Assembly (NCBI GenBank): GCA_004352715.1
Contig: SCFE01000120.1
Coordinates: 268,929 to 332,928 of the forward strand
Length of the DNA: 64,000 nt
Direction of reading: 5' to 3'
Source: Hofstenia miamia
Taxonomy: Eukaryota; Xenacoelomorpha; Acoela
The notes beneath the pieces are model-generated. The model searched no databases and was not told where the DNA came from. It worked only from the letters and a program-made list of their open reading frames with translations. Below, piece by piece: positions 1-10,772 of the stretch (position 1 is its first letter; each line of letters opens with the position of its first letter). A program made the translations under genes and the position numbers.

Positions 1-329
1 CCTGAGTGGCAATGAAAAATTTTTAATAATTACAAACCTATTAAAGAAAATGTCATACCACTCACAATCAATAACATCAACATAAAAGCAACTGTTGATA
101 CTAGAGCATCCATCACCTTAATGGCAAACACCTGTGCCACTGAAATTTGATTGAGATGCAAAAACACTACATCAAACAAGCCCATTTGTCAACATCATTG
201 CAGAGTGCCTCAGCACCTCCAAGATAAATAGAATGAGCAGCAAACTACTTAACAATGGAATAATTAGAAAAGCAACAGCCCCTATTCTTCTCCCACTGTG
301 TTTATAAAAGAGGGTAATAAACACAGATT

Positions 330-960
330 GTGCATCAACTTTAGGATGCTTAATGATATTACTAAAAGCATGCCTATCCTCTGAATCTAATTGATGACAT
401 TCTTTATGGTTCTGCAAAATACCAATACTTCTTCACAGTAGACCTATGCAAGGCATACTAGCATGTTCCTATGCAAGAGTTGGACATTGAAAAAATGGCT
501 TTCATCATGCCTCACAGACTCTTTGAGTGGCTGTATATGGCCTTTTGCCTGTGCAATGCCCAAGTGACCATCCAACAATACACCATGAAGTGCTTTTAAA
601 CAATCAAACAACAATAGACAAGGGAACCACAGCTTATATTGATGACATGCCCATCTCCTCAATGACAGCTGACAAGCACTGTGAAAAGTTAAAAAAATCC
701 TGAAATCCCTATTTAACCCTGAATTATGAATAAATGCAAAGAAATGCTCCTTTTGTTGAGAAGAAAGTTATCTTCCTTGGTTGCATTATCCAACCTGAAA
801 AAATATGCATCAAAGATAATGTGAAGCAATTAATAGAACAAATCCAGTCTCTGAGAAACAAAAAGATCAGCAGAGAATTCTTGAATGTATAAATTATTAC
901 TATGCATTCATCCCAAATCTTGCAGAAAAGCTCCTCAAATGTCAAATCTTCTCAAAGGAA
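330..960 (+). pseudogene. Gypsy-type reverse transcriptase remnant
   Basis: One frame reads YFFTVDLCKAY, then PHRLFEWLYMAFCLCNA at about 510-560, and YIDD at about 634-645. These correspond to RT motifs around the first catalytic Asp, the substrate loop and the Y-x-DD catalytic box. A stop follows KAY and further stops interrupt the domain, so it is not functional. The downstream thumb/connection region is shifted in frame. Confidence 0.75.
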
Positions 961-1064
961 AATCTGAATTTGACTGGAGCTGGATATAGCAAGAAAAACT
1001 CAACTCTCTCAAAAACTTTATAAAAGAAATGCCATTGCTAAACAGTCCCACTACAACAGACACA

Positions 1065-1270
1065 TATATATTTGACACAGATGCCAGAACAGTGGCTATA
1101 GCCACTATCCTCAGCCAGTATATCTCTTGGAAACTTAAATTTAAGCAAAACTACTGAGCTACTAAACCAGAGATGTTGGCTCTAATAGAATTATTAAAAA
1201 CATCTCACTCTTTCTTAATCAGTCAAAAGAGCTTCACAGTCCATACTGACAACAACAGTTTATGCTAGCT
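1065..1270 (+). pseudogene. Gypsy RNase H remnant
   Basis: FDTDARTVAIATILSQ (about 1071-1118) matches the start of the RNase H domain that follows gypsy RT, where DAS is usual and DAR is seen here. HTDNN at about 1243-1257 corresponds to the later catalytic Asp segment. Stops lie between the two. It is a broken domain of the same element. Confidence 0.65.
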
Positions 1271-1559
1271 AAAAAATACTCTGGTTATCAGGTAACAATC
1301 ATTGCAAGATAGATAGAGTACCTCAGCAACTTTCATTTACCATCACAGATTGAAAAGGGAGACTACTTTAAAATGTTGATCCATGGACTGTGCTGCTGCA
1401 ATACCAACATGAGATGGAAAAAACTGAAGGAAACAAAATTGAATTCAGTTTCATACTGAAAATTCATTATTAAAAACTTACTGACATTAATGCAGATAAG
1501 AACAGAAAACCAATACTGCTGTTACTTGCAATCATGGTCTGCAAATAGATAACACCAAC

Positions 1560-2656
1560 AGAAATAGCAGAAGCTCAACTAAATGACATCATCTTACAAG
1601 AAATCATTGACAAAATCCAAAATAACATTGAAATCACCAAATCAGTTCAATATTACAAAAAACACAAATGGTTACTTACAGAAAATTGCACCTTTATGCA
1701 ACATCAAAGAACTCAAATAAGATCACTCTTTCTGAATTCTATAAAAGAGAAATTTTTAAAAGCTTTCATGAAAAAGGGCATACTGGAGTTTATCAAACAG
1801 AAATAACTGTTCTTAGCACTTTGTCACAATGTATTTGAAAAAAAACTTTGAAGACATTATCAACAAATGCCAAAATTGTATCCTCCAAAATCAACAATGC
1901 TTCCCATAACAAAGGGCAGAGTTTGAAGAAATAACATCAGAGTGAATGAACCAAATTGTAAGCATAGACATCAAACAGCTATTTAAAGATGACGTAGGTT
2001 ATCCTTACATTCTGTTACTAGTGGACAATTTCACAAAATATAGCAAAATGATCCCCATGAAAAATATTAAATCTCAAACTGTCACAAATGCAATTAAAGA
2101 TTGGATATGCATATTTGGACACATGGAAACCTTAATCACAAACCAAGGAGTCCAATTCAAAAATAAATTGCTTCAATGTCTGATAAAACACCTTGAAATT
2201 GTTCACAGTCATACAACAACACACCATCCACAAGCAAATGGAGGTGTTGAATGGCTCAATCAAACCCTTATAAAGCTCATGAGAGCTACAATAACTAATA
2301 TTGGAGGCAATGATTGGAGAGATGGATTCCCAATAATAGAATATTTCTACAACACCTCTACCCATGCCACATCAAAGATGACACTTTATAAAGCTCTATA
2401 CAGCCATGAGGCCCCTGTACCCATTGACATGCTATTCAGAAACTACAACACTCTAATTGACCAGGAATACTGTAAGCAACTAATAGAGAAACTACATCTA
2501 ACTCATAAAATTATATGTGCCATTACTGAAAAGAGTTCCACCAGACAACAGTGCTACTACAAAAAATCTATGAACTGTGAACCTCACAAAGTAGATGATC
2601 TAGTTTACCAATTCCAACCTGGAGTTATTACCACTGCTAACAAGGCTAAAAATTAG
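1560..2656 (+). pseudogene. Integrase of the plus-strand gypsy element
   Basis: The longest open part is 1946-2656 (236 codons), preceded by an HHCC-like zone around 1755-1880 (FHEKGHTGVYQTE, then a KCQNC-like pair). The core shows SIDI for the first Asp and NANGGVEWLNQTL in the region of the catalytic Glu. The usual TDxG second Asp reads TNQG, and the Glu position appears as Gly, so two of three DDE residues look substituted. This is an inactive but recognisable retrotransposon integrase. The C-terminal part (VDDLVYQFQPG) resembles the post-core segment. Confidence 0.75.
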
Positions 2657-2691
2657 CAACAAACTGCTTCAGTCTATTTGAAATTAAAAAA

Positions 2692-3042
2692 GTGCTTCCT
2701 CACAACAGCTACCTTTTAAATAATGGAAAAATTACTAGTTTTCAAAACCTCAAATGTACTGCTAAAAACATTAAAGATGCTAGGATAGATAAAATTGATA
2801 ATGTGGAAACTTACAAAACTATCAGTCTTGAAAAAATTAACAAAAAAGTAATTGAAAAAATTTCTGAGCAACCTAATCACATTAAGAAACCAATGTGCAC
2901 AAAACCAATGGGCATACTAACTTTATATTGTTGCCCTCAGATGATGAAAATCATCCAAAGGACAACTTGTCTTCAGATGTCAAAGCTAACTAACCAGATC
3001 TCATCCAGGAAAGATGAAGAGAGTCATGTGAAAGATTCTTAA
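2692..3042 (+). pseudogene. Open segment 3' of the integrase, same element
   Basis: A 116-codon open stretch continues directly after the integrase region in another frame, separated by one stop and a short shift. It is Lys/Asn/Ile-rich with scattered Cys and has no motif I recognise. It is probably the C-terminal tail of pol; a short extra ORF is the alternative. Confidence 0.35.
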
Positions 3043-3166
3043 GTTTTAGTCAGTATAAGTGCAATAGACTCAGACTCTGAGATTATTTTTATCCTTGATG
3101 TTTTTACTAGACTAAGTGCAGCAGGTATAGAGATTGTTAGAGGTGGTGTATATTGGAGTAATGTTG

Positions 3167-4530
3167 TTAGTGTATTTTCCTTGATGTTCCATATGTGCCT
3201 TCCATTTTGGTGGTTGTTTCTGATCCAAATGTTGCTGGGTAATTGTTTTTCAACATCTTTATGTCTTCCCAGAATGAGTTAATTAGTCCACTTTTCATGT
3301 GTTTCTGTGCAGTTTCTTCTCCTCTCATTATTTTTTGAAGTAGTGCACTTAAAATTGACTGCAAGTTGGTTGTGTGGCTGTAGCATTTGTGAAATTTCCA
3401 TTTTTTGTGAATGCCTTAATACATAGCAATTTGATCACTGACTTTGTTTCCTTCTTATATACTTTGCTGTACATTATTTGGACTATGGTATTCTGTCTTT
3501 CTTGTGTGACTGTTATCTCTACTAGCAGTCTCTCATCATTTGTGTTGACCCCCAATATCTTGCTCAGACTGTGTTCTCCCCATTTCTTGAGGTTTATCTT
3601 GTCAATCTCTCTCTGTGTTTTTGGCATTAGAGAGATCACAGATTATTGTAGCAATTGGTTTTGCCTTTCCAAATCTTCTTGAGACTTACTGTACATTTCT
3701 ATTATCTCTATGGGGCATGTTTGTCCTACTTTCTGCATTATTTCTGATGTTTTCATCATCTTTGTGTATGCACATTTTGGATAATCCATCATGTATTTTC
3801 ACATCTCCTTTTTTATTATCTCATTTCCACCTGATCTTTTTATTCTCTTGATGGTTTCAGTGGTTTCAGATTGTTCTTTCCTGATTAGATTCCTTGTAGT
3901 TAACCATGGTTGTATCTTGAGTGCTCTTAGTTTGCAGTTGGAAGTTGCTCCTCTCATGTCCTCTTTTGTTGCATTGCTCAATATGTCTAATTCCATAGAA
4001 CAGATTCCTGTGTTGTTTTCCAATTCTACTATGCTCAGTCTTCCCAATGTCTGTTCTCTGGTGAGCAATCTGGTGAAATATTTTTTGAACTGTTGTAATG
4101 GTTTCTTTGAAGCCAATAGTTTTGTCACAATTACTGTGTGTATTATCCAGTTTTTTATGTTGCTTGTTATAGGTAATAGCACAATTTCATATTTTTTGTT
4201 TTTTGCTATTGTTCATCTCTCTTTCTTGGACATTGGGAGTTCAAATTTGTTGTTGTCTGTTAACATGATTGCTAGTATCCAAATTGATGTTCAGGCTAGT
4301 ATTTCTGGAGAGTTGATTTCTTTGAATACCATGTGTTTAAAGTTGCTGTTTGACCCCATCTTGTAAGCTCTCCTTATTTCATCTAGTGTTTTCTCCACTA
4401 GTGTTTTGTGGTATGTTTTGATTGGTGATTCAATATCTATTTTTGGTCCCCTGTCTTGGATTGGTTGGTTTCCTTTGATTTCACTCCATACATCTGCTAT
4501 TTGTTTTAGATGTTCAGGCATTTGTTTCAT
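3167..4530 (-). pseudogene. Unidentified open region, antisense to the adjacent gypsy element
   Basis: From 4530 down to 3349 one minus-strand frame stays open across about 390 codons with only a few stops; a further 65 codons follow in another frame (3364-3167). The product would be basic, Lys/Ile/Thr-rich and mostly helical-looking, with no Cys-His zinc knuckle and no catalytic motif that I can recognise. It lies right after the plus-strand integrase but reads the other way, so it may belong to a different element inserted tail-to-tail. The low stop density suggests real but decaying coding sequence. Function unknown. Confidence 0.45.
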
Positions 4531-5470
4531 GCTACACTGATGATTAAAATCCTCTACCAGGCATTATCACTGTTTATCTACTGTTACTGTATAATGTTAG
4601 TCATGTTATTGTGGGTAAGGATTTACTTGTTACATACTACTTGATTTGTTGCTTCTGTTAACTTATGTAACCTGGAATTAACCATTCACTATTTAGGTGA
4701 CAAAGCCATGTGGTAATCTCTGTAGTGATCTTTTAATGGGCATCTGCCTGAAGTGGATCTCCACATCCAGTTTCACCATTCCATCCATTGGTTGAGTGCC
4801 ACCTCTCAGCTCAATTGATACAGTTTATGTGTACCCTACTTTAGCTCAGTGCATACTCAAGGCATGGCACAACTTCACTTAAACTCTATTTTGTGAAAGT
4901 GTTCTATCTATTTGCAACCTGACTTGTTACTAGTTGTTCATTAAATGTTACATTTAGCCATTACCAAAAATATATTGGCTTATTTAAATATATCTTGTTC
5001 AAACAACCTACATTTATAAGTTAGTACATGTACAGTCACTTTATCAGTCATTTATGGGTCATCAATTTAGATCTAACATAGTATTAATATATTTCCTAGG
5101 TTTTGGTCATCCAACCATTTGCAGACAATTAATTATTTTAATACATGTAGTAAAGAAATGCTAGTTGGCTAATCAAGAGAAAACCTCTATACCTAACTTA
5201 TGTGCACTTTCATGATCTGGCACAGAGACCCTAGAATTGTTCCCTGTGATGGATCCAGACCACTACTAAACACTGCTCAATTAGCTCAACATCATATTAA
5301 ATAATCAAACCATTAATATGAAACAAAATAAGAATTCTGAATAAAATTCTTTATCAAACTCTTACAATGGTTTCTAATCTATTTATAGTAATCCAGAAAA
5401 AAGTACCTGTTGATTCAAATTTAAACTTCTGCCAAGATGGCAGCTGAAAATAATGAAAGCCTCATTTAGT
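4531..5470. other. AT-rich spacer, no gene seen
   Basis: No open frame, repeat or domain fragment that I can support. Confidence 0.5.
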
Positions 5471-5876
5471 CAAAAAGTATTTTTATCAACAGATACAAAT
5501 ATCTCTTTTTTGAGACATATTGTTTCTTAATTGCATAATACAAATAAATCATAAATAATTCTAATTGATTTGTTTACAATATTTTTAATCATCTTTTCTT
5601 TGATCTTAATCCATTCTGATCAATGCTTTGCAGCTTATTTTAGATTTATGTGGATGATGCTACATGAAGTTGTCAAAAAGTATTTTTATCAACAGATGCA
5701 AATATCTCTTTTTTGAGACATATTGTTTCTTAATTGCATAATACAAATAAATCATAAATAATTCTAATTGATATGTTTACAATATTTTTAATCATCTTTT
5801 CTTTGATCTTAATCCATTCTGATCAATGCTTTGCAGCTTATTTTAGATTTATGTGGATGATGCTACATGAAGTTGA
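5471..5876. repeat. Two-copy tandem duplication, unit 203 bp
   Basis: The stretch beginning CAAAAAGTATTTTTATCAAC at 5471 starts again at 5674, and the copies are nearly identical through TACATGAAGTTG at about 5672 and 5875. Only a few substitutions separate them, so the duplication is recent. The second copy abuts the 3' end of the minus-strand gypsy coding remains. Confidence 0.9.
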
Positions 5877-6248
5877 CCTGGGCAGTGCCTGATTGAGAGT
5901 GAGAAGTTGTTCAAATATTCAATCCACTGTGCCACTATATTAGACTTGTTGCTGCTAAATTTCTTTAAGCATGCCAATGCACTGTTCTGTTGTTGGTGTG
6001 CACAATAAATTTTCATCCTAATATAAAGTATCAAAATTTTCTTAAAGATTCTACCAATGCTAGCACCTTACATTTGGTGGCTCCATAATTCTTTTCTGCT
6101 GCTCAGAGTTTTCTGCTGAAGTATTGGATGGGGCTCTTGATCTTGTTAATCTCTTGGCTCAGAATGCCACTAATCACCACCACATTGGCATCACAGTCTA
6201 TGATGAAATCCTTATCATAATTGTGAGTATTTAGTGATGGAATCTTCT
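5849..6248 (-). pseudogene. RNase H remnant of the minus-strand gypsy element
   Basis: The minus strand reads DKDFIIDCDANVVVISGILS followed by a YFSRKL-like segment, then a decayed FIVHTNNRTV stretch near 5990-6010, where VHTDH is usual. These are RNase H landmarks following gypsy RT. Stops and a frameshift interrupt it. The last open segment (6034-5849) includes SNIVAQWIEYLNNFSLSIRH, typical of the WxxxLxxYxFxIxHxxG block after RNase H. Confidence 0.7.
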
Positions 6249-7017
6249 TTAGTTTGATTTTGATCTTCCCAAGAGTGTCTTGCTCATTCCAGGTCCACTT
6301 GAAATAAGTGGATTTTTAAGTAGATTAGAGATGGTCTTTGTCTTTTCTGCCAGATCTGGGAGGAACATTCCATAGTATTTCAGAAACCCAATCAGCTGTT
6401 GCATTTCCCTCCTACTTTGTGGCATTTTGATTTTGTCCAAGAAATCCTTTGCATTGGTCTTTATAGAGATATTTCCAGACTCAATAACTCTTCCCAGAAA
6501 GGTCAGCTTTGTCTTGACCAGGGAACATTTATTTCCATTGACCCATAAGCCAGCCTTTTGCCATAGTTCTAATGTACAAGTGAGTTTGTCCAAATGCTCC
6601 TCAAAAGTATTGCTGGCTACTAAGATGTTGTCAATGTATGCTGATATTCCTGGCTCAAGCATGTTGGATTTGTCCTTCAACACTTTCATTACATACTACT
6701 GGAAGGTAGTTGGAGTGTTGCATAACCTGAAAGCCATGTATTTCAGAATGTCTGAGGGGTGCATTTGCACTTGCCAATATGCTTTGCATAGATCCAGGCA
6801 AGAGAAAAATTGGGTAAGCATCTTTGATGATGACATTGTTAAGTTTGTGGAAATCTATGCAAAGCCTATATTTCTTGCCTTGTCTGATGAAGATGGTAGG
6901 GGCAGCATAAGAGCTGTTGCTACCTTGGATGATTCTGCTCTTGATCAGATCACTCAAGATCTTTTCATACTCAGATTTAAGGTTCTCTGGAACTCTGCAT
7001 GCTGGTAACCTGATCAT
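6249..7017 (-). pseudogene. Gypsy reverse transcriptase remnant (minus strand)
   Basis: Two overlapping open stretches (7017-6655 and 6689-6249) in different frames cover the fingers and palm. They read RVPENLKSEYEKILSDLI, SSYAAPTIFIRQGKKYRLCI, DFHKLN, then AYIDNILVASNTFEEH for the catalytic Y-x-DD box (second Asp changed to Asn), and TFLGRVIESGNISIKTNA for the thumb. The change in the catalytic box and the frame break make it inactive. GFLKYYGMFLPDLAEKTKTI is the usual connection segment. Confidence 0.8.
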
Positions 7018-7112
7018 TTGTCGTGTTTAACTTTGATAGTGTGTTCCTCACTTACCCCATAGTTAAAAACATTGTGATGACTATGTAACATGGAGATAAG
7101 TGACTTTCTCTC

Positions 7113-7397
7113 TCATTGCTCCAAATGAGGATGAGTGTGAGTCATGAAAGGAGGTATCTTGACTGTATTAGATGATTCTTCTAGATCATGGACTGTGGTA
7201 CAGATTGACAAACAGGATGTTGAAACATTCTCAACACAAACTGGCATGCCTACTAATTGTAACTGTGAGGCCCCAAACTGTACTGGAAAATTAGATCCAT
7301 TTAAAATTGTCACATACATCTTCCCCTTAGAGACCTTACATAGGTTGGGTGAGAATGAGATCCCTCTAACATATTTTCCTTGTTGCCCTGCTGTCAT
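7113..7397 (-). pseudogene. Linker between protease and RT of the gypsy element
   Basis: A 94-codon open segment lies between the protease and RT regions on the same strand, with Val/Ser-rich beta-type composition. The position fits the poorly conserved stretch between aspartic protease and RT in gypsy pol. No motif of its own. Confidence 0.4.
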
Positions 7398-7486
7398 GAT
7401 GTCCCCATTGAGGTCACAATCAGAGAAGACTGTTACTCTTGTTCAGTGCTTGGCCTCAAGTGACACAGGCTCCAATAAATTAAAAA

Positions 7487-7860
7487 TTAATTCTTTCTCA
7501 GGTAGCTTTGAGTAGCTTCCTGGTTCTTGATAGAAATGGTGTTATTTTTGTAATCAATCACACAGGCATTTCTTTCTAAAAAATCATTTCCTAGAATTAG
7601 ATCATATGAAAGCTTGTGATCAGACATGTCAATTACAATGACATCTACTTTGAAGGGCTTGGCGCTGATGCAGAGTGATGTATCCCACAGTTTCCCTTTC
7701 AATGAGATGGGATTTCCAGAGGCATTGGTCAGTTTAATTAGTGATTTGTCCACTGAATCTCACTTAAAGCACAGTTCCTTGCAGCATTCATCAATAATAA
7801 TAGAGGCAGCAGCTCCAGTGTCTATCATAGCATTAATAACATTTCCATTTTTTTCCACAG
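7487..7860 (-). pseudogene. Retropepsin-like protease remnant
   Basis: The minus strand at about 7860-7765 reads NAMIDTGAAASIIIDE, the D-T-G-A active-site loop of a retropepsin. A TGA then breaks the frame, and 7753-7487 (88 codons) carries KLSYDLILGNDFLERNACVI, matching the conserved I-L-G-x-D-F-L segment near the protease C-terminus. The catalytic triad is intact but the frame is not. Confidence 0.75.
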
Positions 7861-7935
7861 GGATTAGATTCTTGTGTATCAAATTAGTGATGACCAGAAT
7901 GTCCTGTGCACAGTTTGAGGGAGTTAGCACTCCAT

Positions 7936-9363
7936 TTAATTTAAAGTCTGCAAAGAGAACAACTTGTTATTAGATAATTTGACTAAAGTCTCCATGTGAG
8001 GTGAGTCAGGTTCCTCCACAATGAATCCCTCCCCATTAGCAATTAGTTGTATCTTTGCATGACAGTTTGATTTCAGATGTCCTTTATCTCTGCATCTAAA
8101 ACAGTGAATGGATGCCATATCCAATTCCTTATTGAAGAGTGTCTTCTTGGCCTTGTATGAGTCAAATTTCTTCCCAAACCCAGTTAGATCAGTGACATCT
8201 TTGTCTATACAGTTGGAATTGTGCATCATATACACCACGCTAATCACCTTCCAGATAATCTCATGCAGGTTTTCCTCTGGATCACATTTCACTTCCAATT
8301 GGTTTTGGATAGAGGGGGGAAACCCTCAACAAATGTATGAAAAGAGATTGTGGTGAGAGTACTCAGTTGACAGACTACTTAGTCAGAACAGTTGTTCCAC
8401 TTGAGTTATGTAATTTTGAATATCATGACTTTTTTTAAATGACATATCACACAGTAACATTTTGTATTGATGTTTAATATGTGGAGCCCAATAGTGATCT
8501 TCAAAGAAACCCACTAACAACTGATAATCAGTTTTGATGTTATGGTCAAGCATCATGTACTGGTTATAGGCTAAACCACTTAGGTACAAAGGAAATTGAG
8601 ATACTGCAGACTCTTGGGAGCTCTTGTACTGCTTCATGGTGAGTTCAAATGAGAAGAACCACTCATCAAATGACTGAGACACAGCATCAATCTGACCAGT
8701 AAATTTAGGAAGCACAGAATGTTTGCTGAAGACTGGTAATTGCCCACTCAACTCAGTTGGGAGAATAGAATTCCTATATTGCTGGTGACTGCTTGTATTA
8801 CCAGTACCCATCAGCACAGGGCTTATATCACTGACATGTTCTTTCATGGTGGGTACAACAGTTGTGTTAACCAGATCAGAGACAGAAGAAATGTAACAGG
8901 TTTGAGGGGTCACTACAGTAGCCAGGGTAGACACATGCGTCAGGGCAGACTTTGTAAATTTTGGATGACAGTTAGCAGAGGGTGTGCATAAAGCAGTGGA
9001 ATTTGGAGGTGCTGTTGTCACATTTCTGGGATGATTCACAATTCAAGCTTGGACCATTCATGCAAACTGATTAGTAATTTGCTCAGCCATATCTTCTAAA
9101 GCTTCATCTAGTGCAATATGAGTGACATACTCATCAACCTGACATTTGGGTGACTGCACCTCATCTTGACTGGTAATGGCATTTTTCAATTCCTTTATCT
9201 GCAGCTCTAATGCAAATGTGGACTCCAAGATCTGCCTTTCCATTCTTTGATAAGCAACATGTTGAGTATTGAGTTCTGCTTCAAGGGACTCAACATGGCA
9301 TTCACTTTCCATCTGCATTGACACTTGCTGGGACAAGGCATCTTTCAGATGTTTGATTTCCAT
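7936..9363 (-). pseudogene. Gag polyprotein with coiled coil, capsid and CCHC zinc knuckle
   Basis: One frame (9363 to 7936, about 475 codons) is open apart from a few stops. Segment 9363-9058 is a Glu/Gln-rich coiled coil starting MEIKHLKDALSQQ. Segment 9039-8383 starts with a Ser/Thr/Pro-rich spacer, then a capsid-like helical region (PKFTGQIDAVSQSFDEWFF, LYLSGLAYNQYM). Segment 8298-7936 contains CFRCRDKGHLKSNC, a C-x2-C-x4-H-x4-C knuckle that binds RNA during packaging. The start is chosen at 9363 as the first Met after the leader; an upstream start cannot be excluded. Confidence 0.75.
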
Positions 9364-9875
9364 TTGCTGAGCATCAAAATGTGGGGTAGACTGGTGCTAG
9401 CATGGCTGGCATCACTGTAGGGAACAGTTGAGGCAGTTTGGTCAATCCTCTGGACAACTTGCATAGGTGAATTAGATGGAGATAAATCAAGTAAAGATCC
9501 AACATACAAGGGGTAACTTCCAGGTTACCACCACTTGTACAGGGGACACTCTGAGATGAAGGGGTCCCAAAATGAGGAGAATAAATAACAGTACAACTTG
9601 AATCCAAAAGAAAACAAGAACAAAGCAATAACTTCCAAGTAATGAATAAATTGACAGTTGGGAGCAGTTCCCCAACTACTAACAAACAGCACACAGATCA
9701 TAGAGACCAAGAATCAACAGTCCAAAAAGGGGAATACAGTGGCATTGGGTAATAAATCCAAAGAGGTACAAGCACAAATGCAAAACAGAACTTATTTGAG
9801 TAATAACAAACACACCAAGTTAAGAACATCACATGACCATTGACAGGGGAACAATTGTTCAAGATCATGCCAGGA

Positions 9876-9893
9876 GTCCTGTTATGGTGGCCA
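9876..9893 (-). promoter_or_regulatory. Primer-binding site of the minus-strand gypsy element
   Basis: On the minus strand TGGCCACCATAACAGGAC follows the LTR terminus TTCTACA without a gap. Starting with TGG directly after an LTR ending in CA is the standard form of a tRNA primer-binding site. A near-identical copy lies at 10755-10772. Confidence 0.75.
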
Positions 9894-10373
9894 TGTAGAA
9901 TCTTGGCCTTAACTTGAGTGAGTGGTGCTACCCTATTTGTGTCACTTTTTAATTTCTATCTCATTCACAAATAGACATTCATGCTAACCAATGGCCTAGT
10001 ATCATCACAGTGTTATAAATTATGAGTGCATGTACATGTTGAACACTGAATGAGAGGTTTATTATTTCCCTATGCATAACCATATCCATAACCTAAGTGG
10101 TCCACAATTTAGGCTGGATAATCTGAAAGATCTCTAGTGTAGAGTCGCTTGGGGATTTGGTGCCTTTATATCTTTTATTTTATATTTATTGTATTATGAC
10201 GTCACCGTGACGTTTTTCAATCATTTTTGATATTAGTTTGTTGCTATTAATTTGATGTCCCCTCACTGGTGCTTTATTTTGCTCAAATTGAATTTTACAA
10301 GGGAATTATAATTGAAAGACCCCCAGAAGCAACTTGTTGCACCGTGCTAATGAAAGCACTCCCGAATTGTCAC
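9894..10373 (-). repeat. Truncated LTR (copy B), interrupted by an inverted LTR piece
   Basis: Minus-strand 3' half of the same LTR as 10773-11700. Bases 9910-10130 match 11015-11280 in direct orientation, and 10314-10373 matches 11280-11345. The 5' part of the LTR is missing, and the break coincides with an unresolved base at 10374. Between the two matching blocks sits the inverted insertion 10131-10313. Confidence 0.75.
10131..10313 (+). repeat. Inverted partial LTR insertion with 6-bp flanking duplication
   Basis: Bases 10138-10313 are the reverse complement, with few changes, of 11524-11700, the first about 177 bp of the LTR, beginning TGTAGAGTCGCTTGGGG. GAAAGA flanks both sides (10125-10130 and 10314-10319), while the uninterrupted LTR copy has a single GAAAGA there. 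This indicates insertion of a short LTR fragment with target duplication. Confidence 0.75.
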
Positions 10374-10754
10374 NGAACTAGAATCCATTGAGCAAAACAA
10401 CAATTCATAGAACTGACAATGGGAGCACTCCCACTCAAACAAGAACGAGAAGTACTTACAAGGGGTAACTGTGATTAGCAGACCAAAGAGGGGAGAAATG
10501 CATACAGCAGTACTTGGTAATAAATCCAACATAAGAAGCACTAATAACAAGTAAAACAAATTTAACAGTTGACATCAGCCAAATAAGAAAACGCAAAAGC
10601 TTTGTCGCCATCCTTCAAGGGTGAGGGAGTTAATGAATACATCAAGAGGTGACTTTCTCTGAAGTCTCAAGGCTAATATGCACCCAAAACGAAAACCAAC
10701 TCACAACCAAACCATTGAAAGAAAACAACAAGATTAAACAGTTATCATGTCAGC
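10374..10754 (-). other. Truncated leader region downstream of LTR copy A
   Basis: This stretch aligns loosely with 9510-9875, the leader of the other gypsy copy (shared blocks such as ACAGTACTTGGTAATAAATC and AATTTAACAGTTGACA), so it is the untranslated leader of a second copy whose gag-pol has been lost. Confidence 0.55.
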
Positions 10755-10772
10755 GTCCTGTCATGGTCGCCA
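10755..10772 (-). promoter_or_regulatory. Primer-binding site adjoining LTR copy A
   Basis: Minus strand: LTR end TTCTACA, then TGGCGACCATGACAGGAC with no spacer. This is the canonical arrangement for a tRNA primer site, matching the copy at 9876-9893 at most positions. Confidence 0.8.

Larger units (their letters stand above)
50..3045 (+). mobile_element. Decayed Ty3/gypsy-type LTR retrotransposon, pol region
   Basis: Protein-level remnants appear in the order expected for a Ty3/gypsy pol: a protease active-site-like stretch (VDTRAS, bases about 91-108), reverse transcriptase (330-960), RNase H (1065-1260) and integrase (1560-2656), all on the plus strand. Many stops and frameshifts separate them, so the copy is dead. 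No LTR is identified on either side; the left end may lie outside the window. The order PR-RT-RH-IN separates Ty3/gypsy from Ty1/copia. Confidence 0.8.
5849..9893 (-). mobile_element. Minus-strand Ty3/gypsy retrotransposon: leader, gag, PR, RT, RNase H
   Basis: Reading from high to low coordinates, the order is primer-binding site (9876-9893), untranslated leader (about 9364-9875), gag (9363-7936), protease (about 7860-7487), a linker (7397-7113), reverse transcriptase (7017-6249) and RNase H (about 6248-5849). No integrase follows; a tandem duplication and spacer lie there, so the 3' half appears lost. Frameshifts between domains show a dead copy. Its LTR (9894-10373) is itself truncated and carries an insertion. 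Confidence 0.85.

Noticed and set aside
3374-4366. Plus-strand hydrophobic frames (Phe/Leu/Ser-rich), superficially multi-pass membrane proteins
   Set aside because: They are the complement of the longer Lys-rich minus-strand frame; the hydrophobicity comes from reading AT-rich codons antisense.
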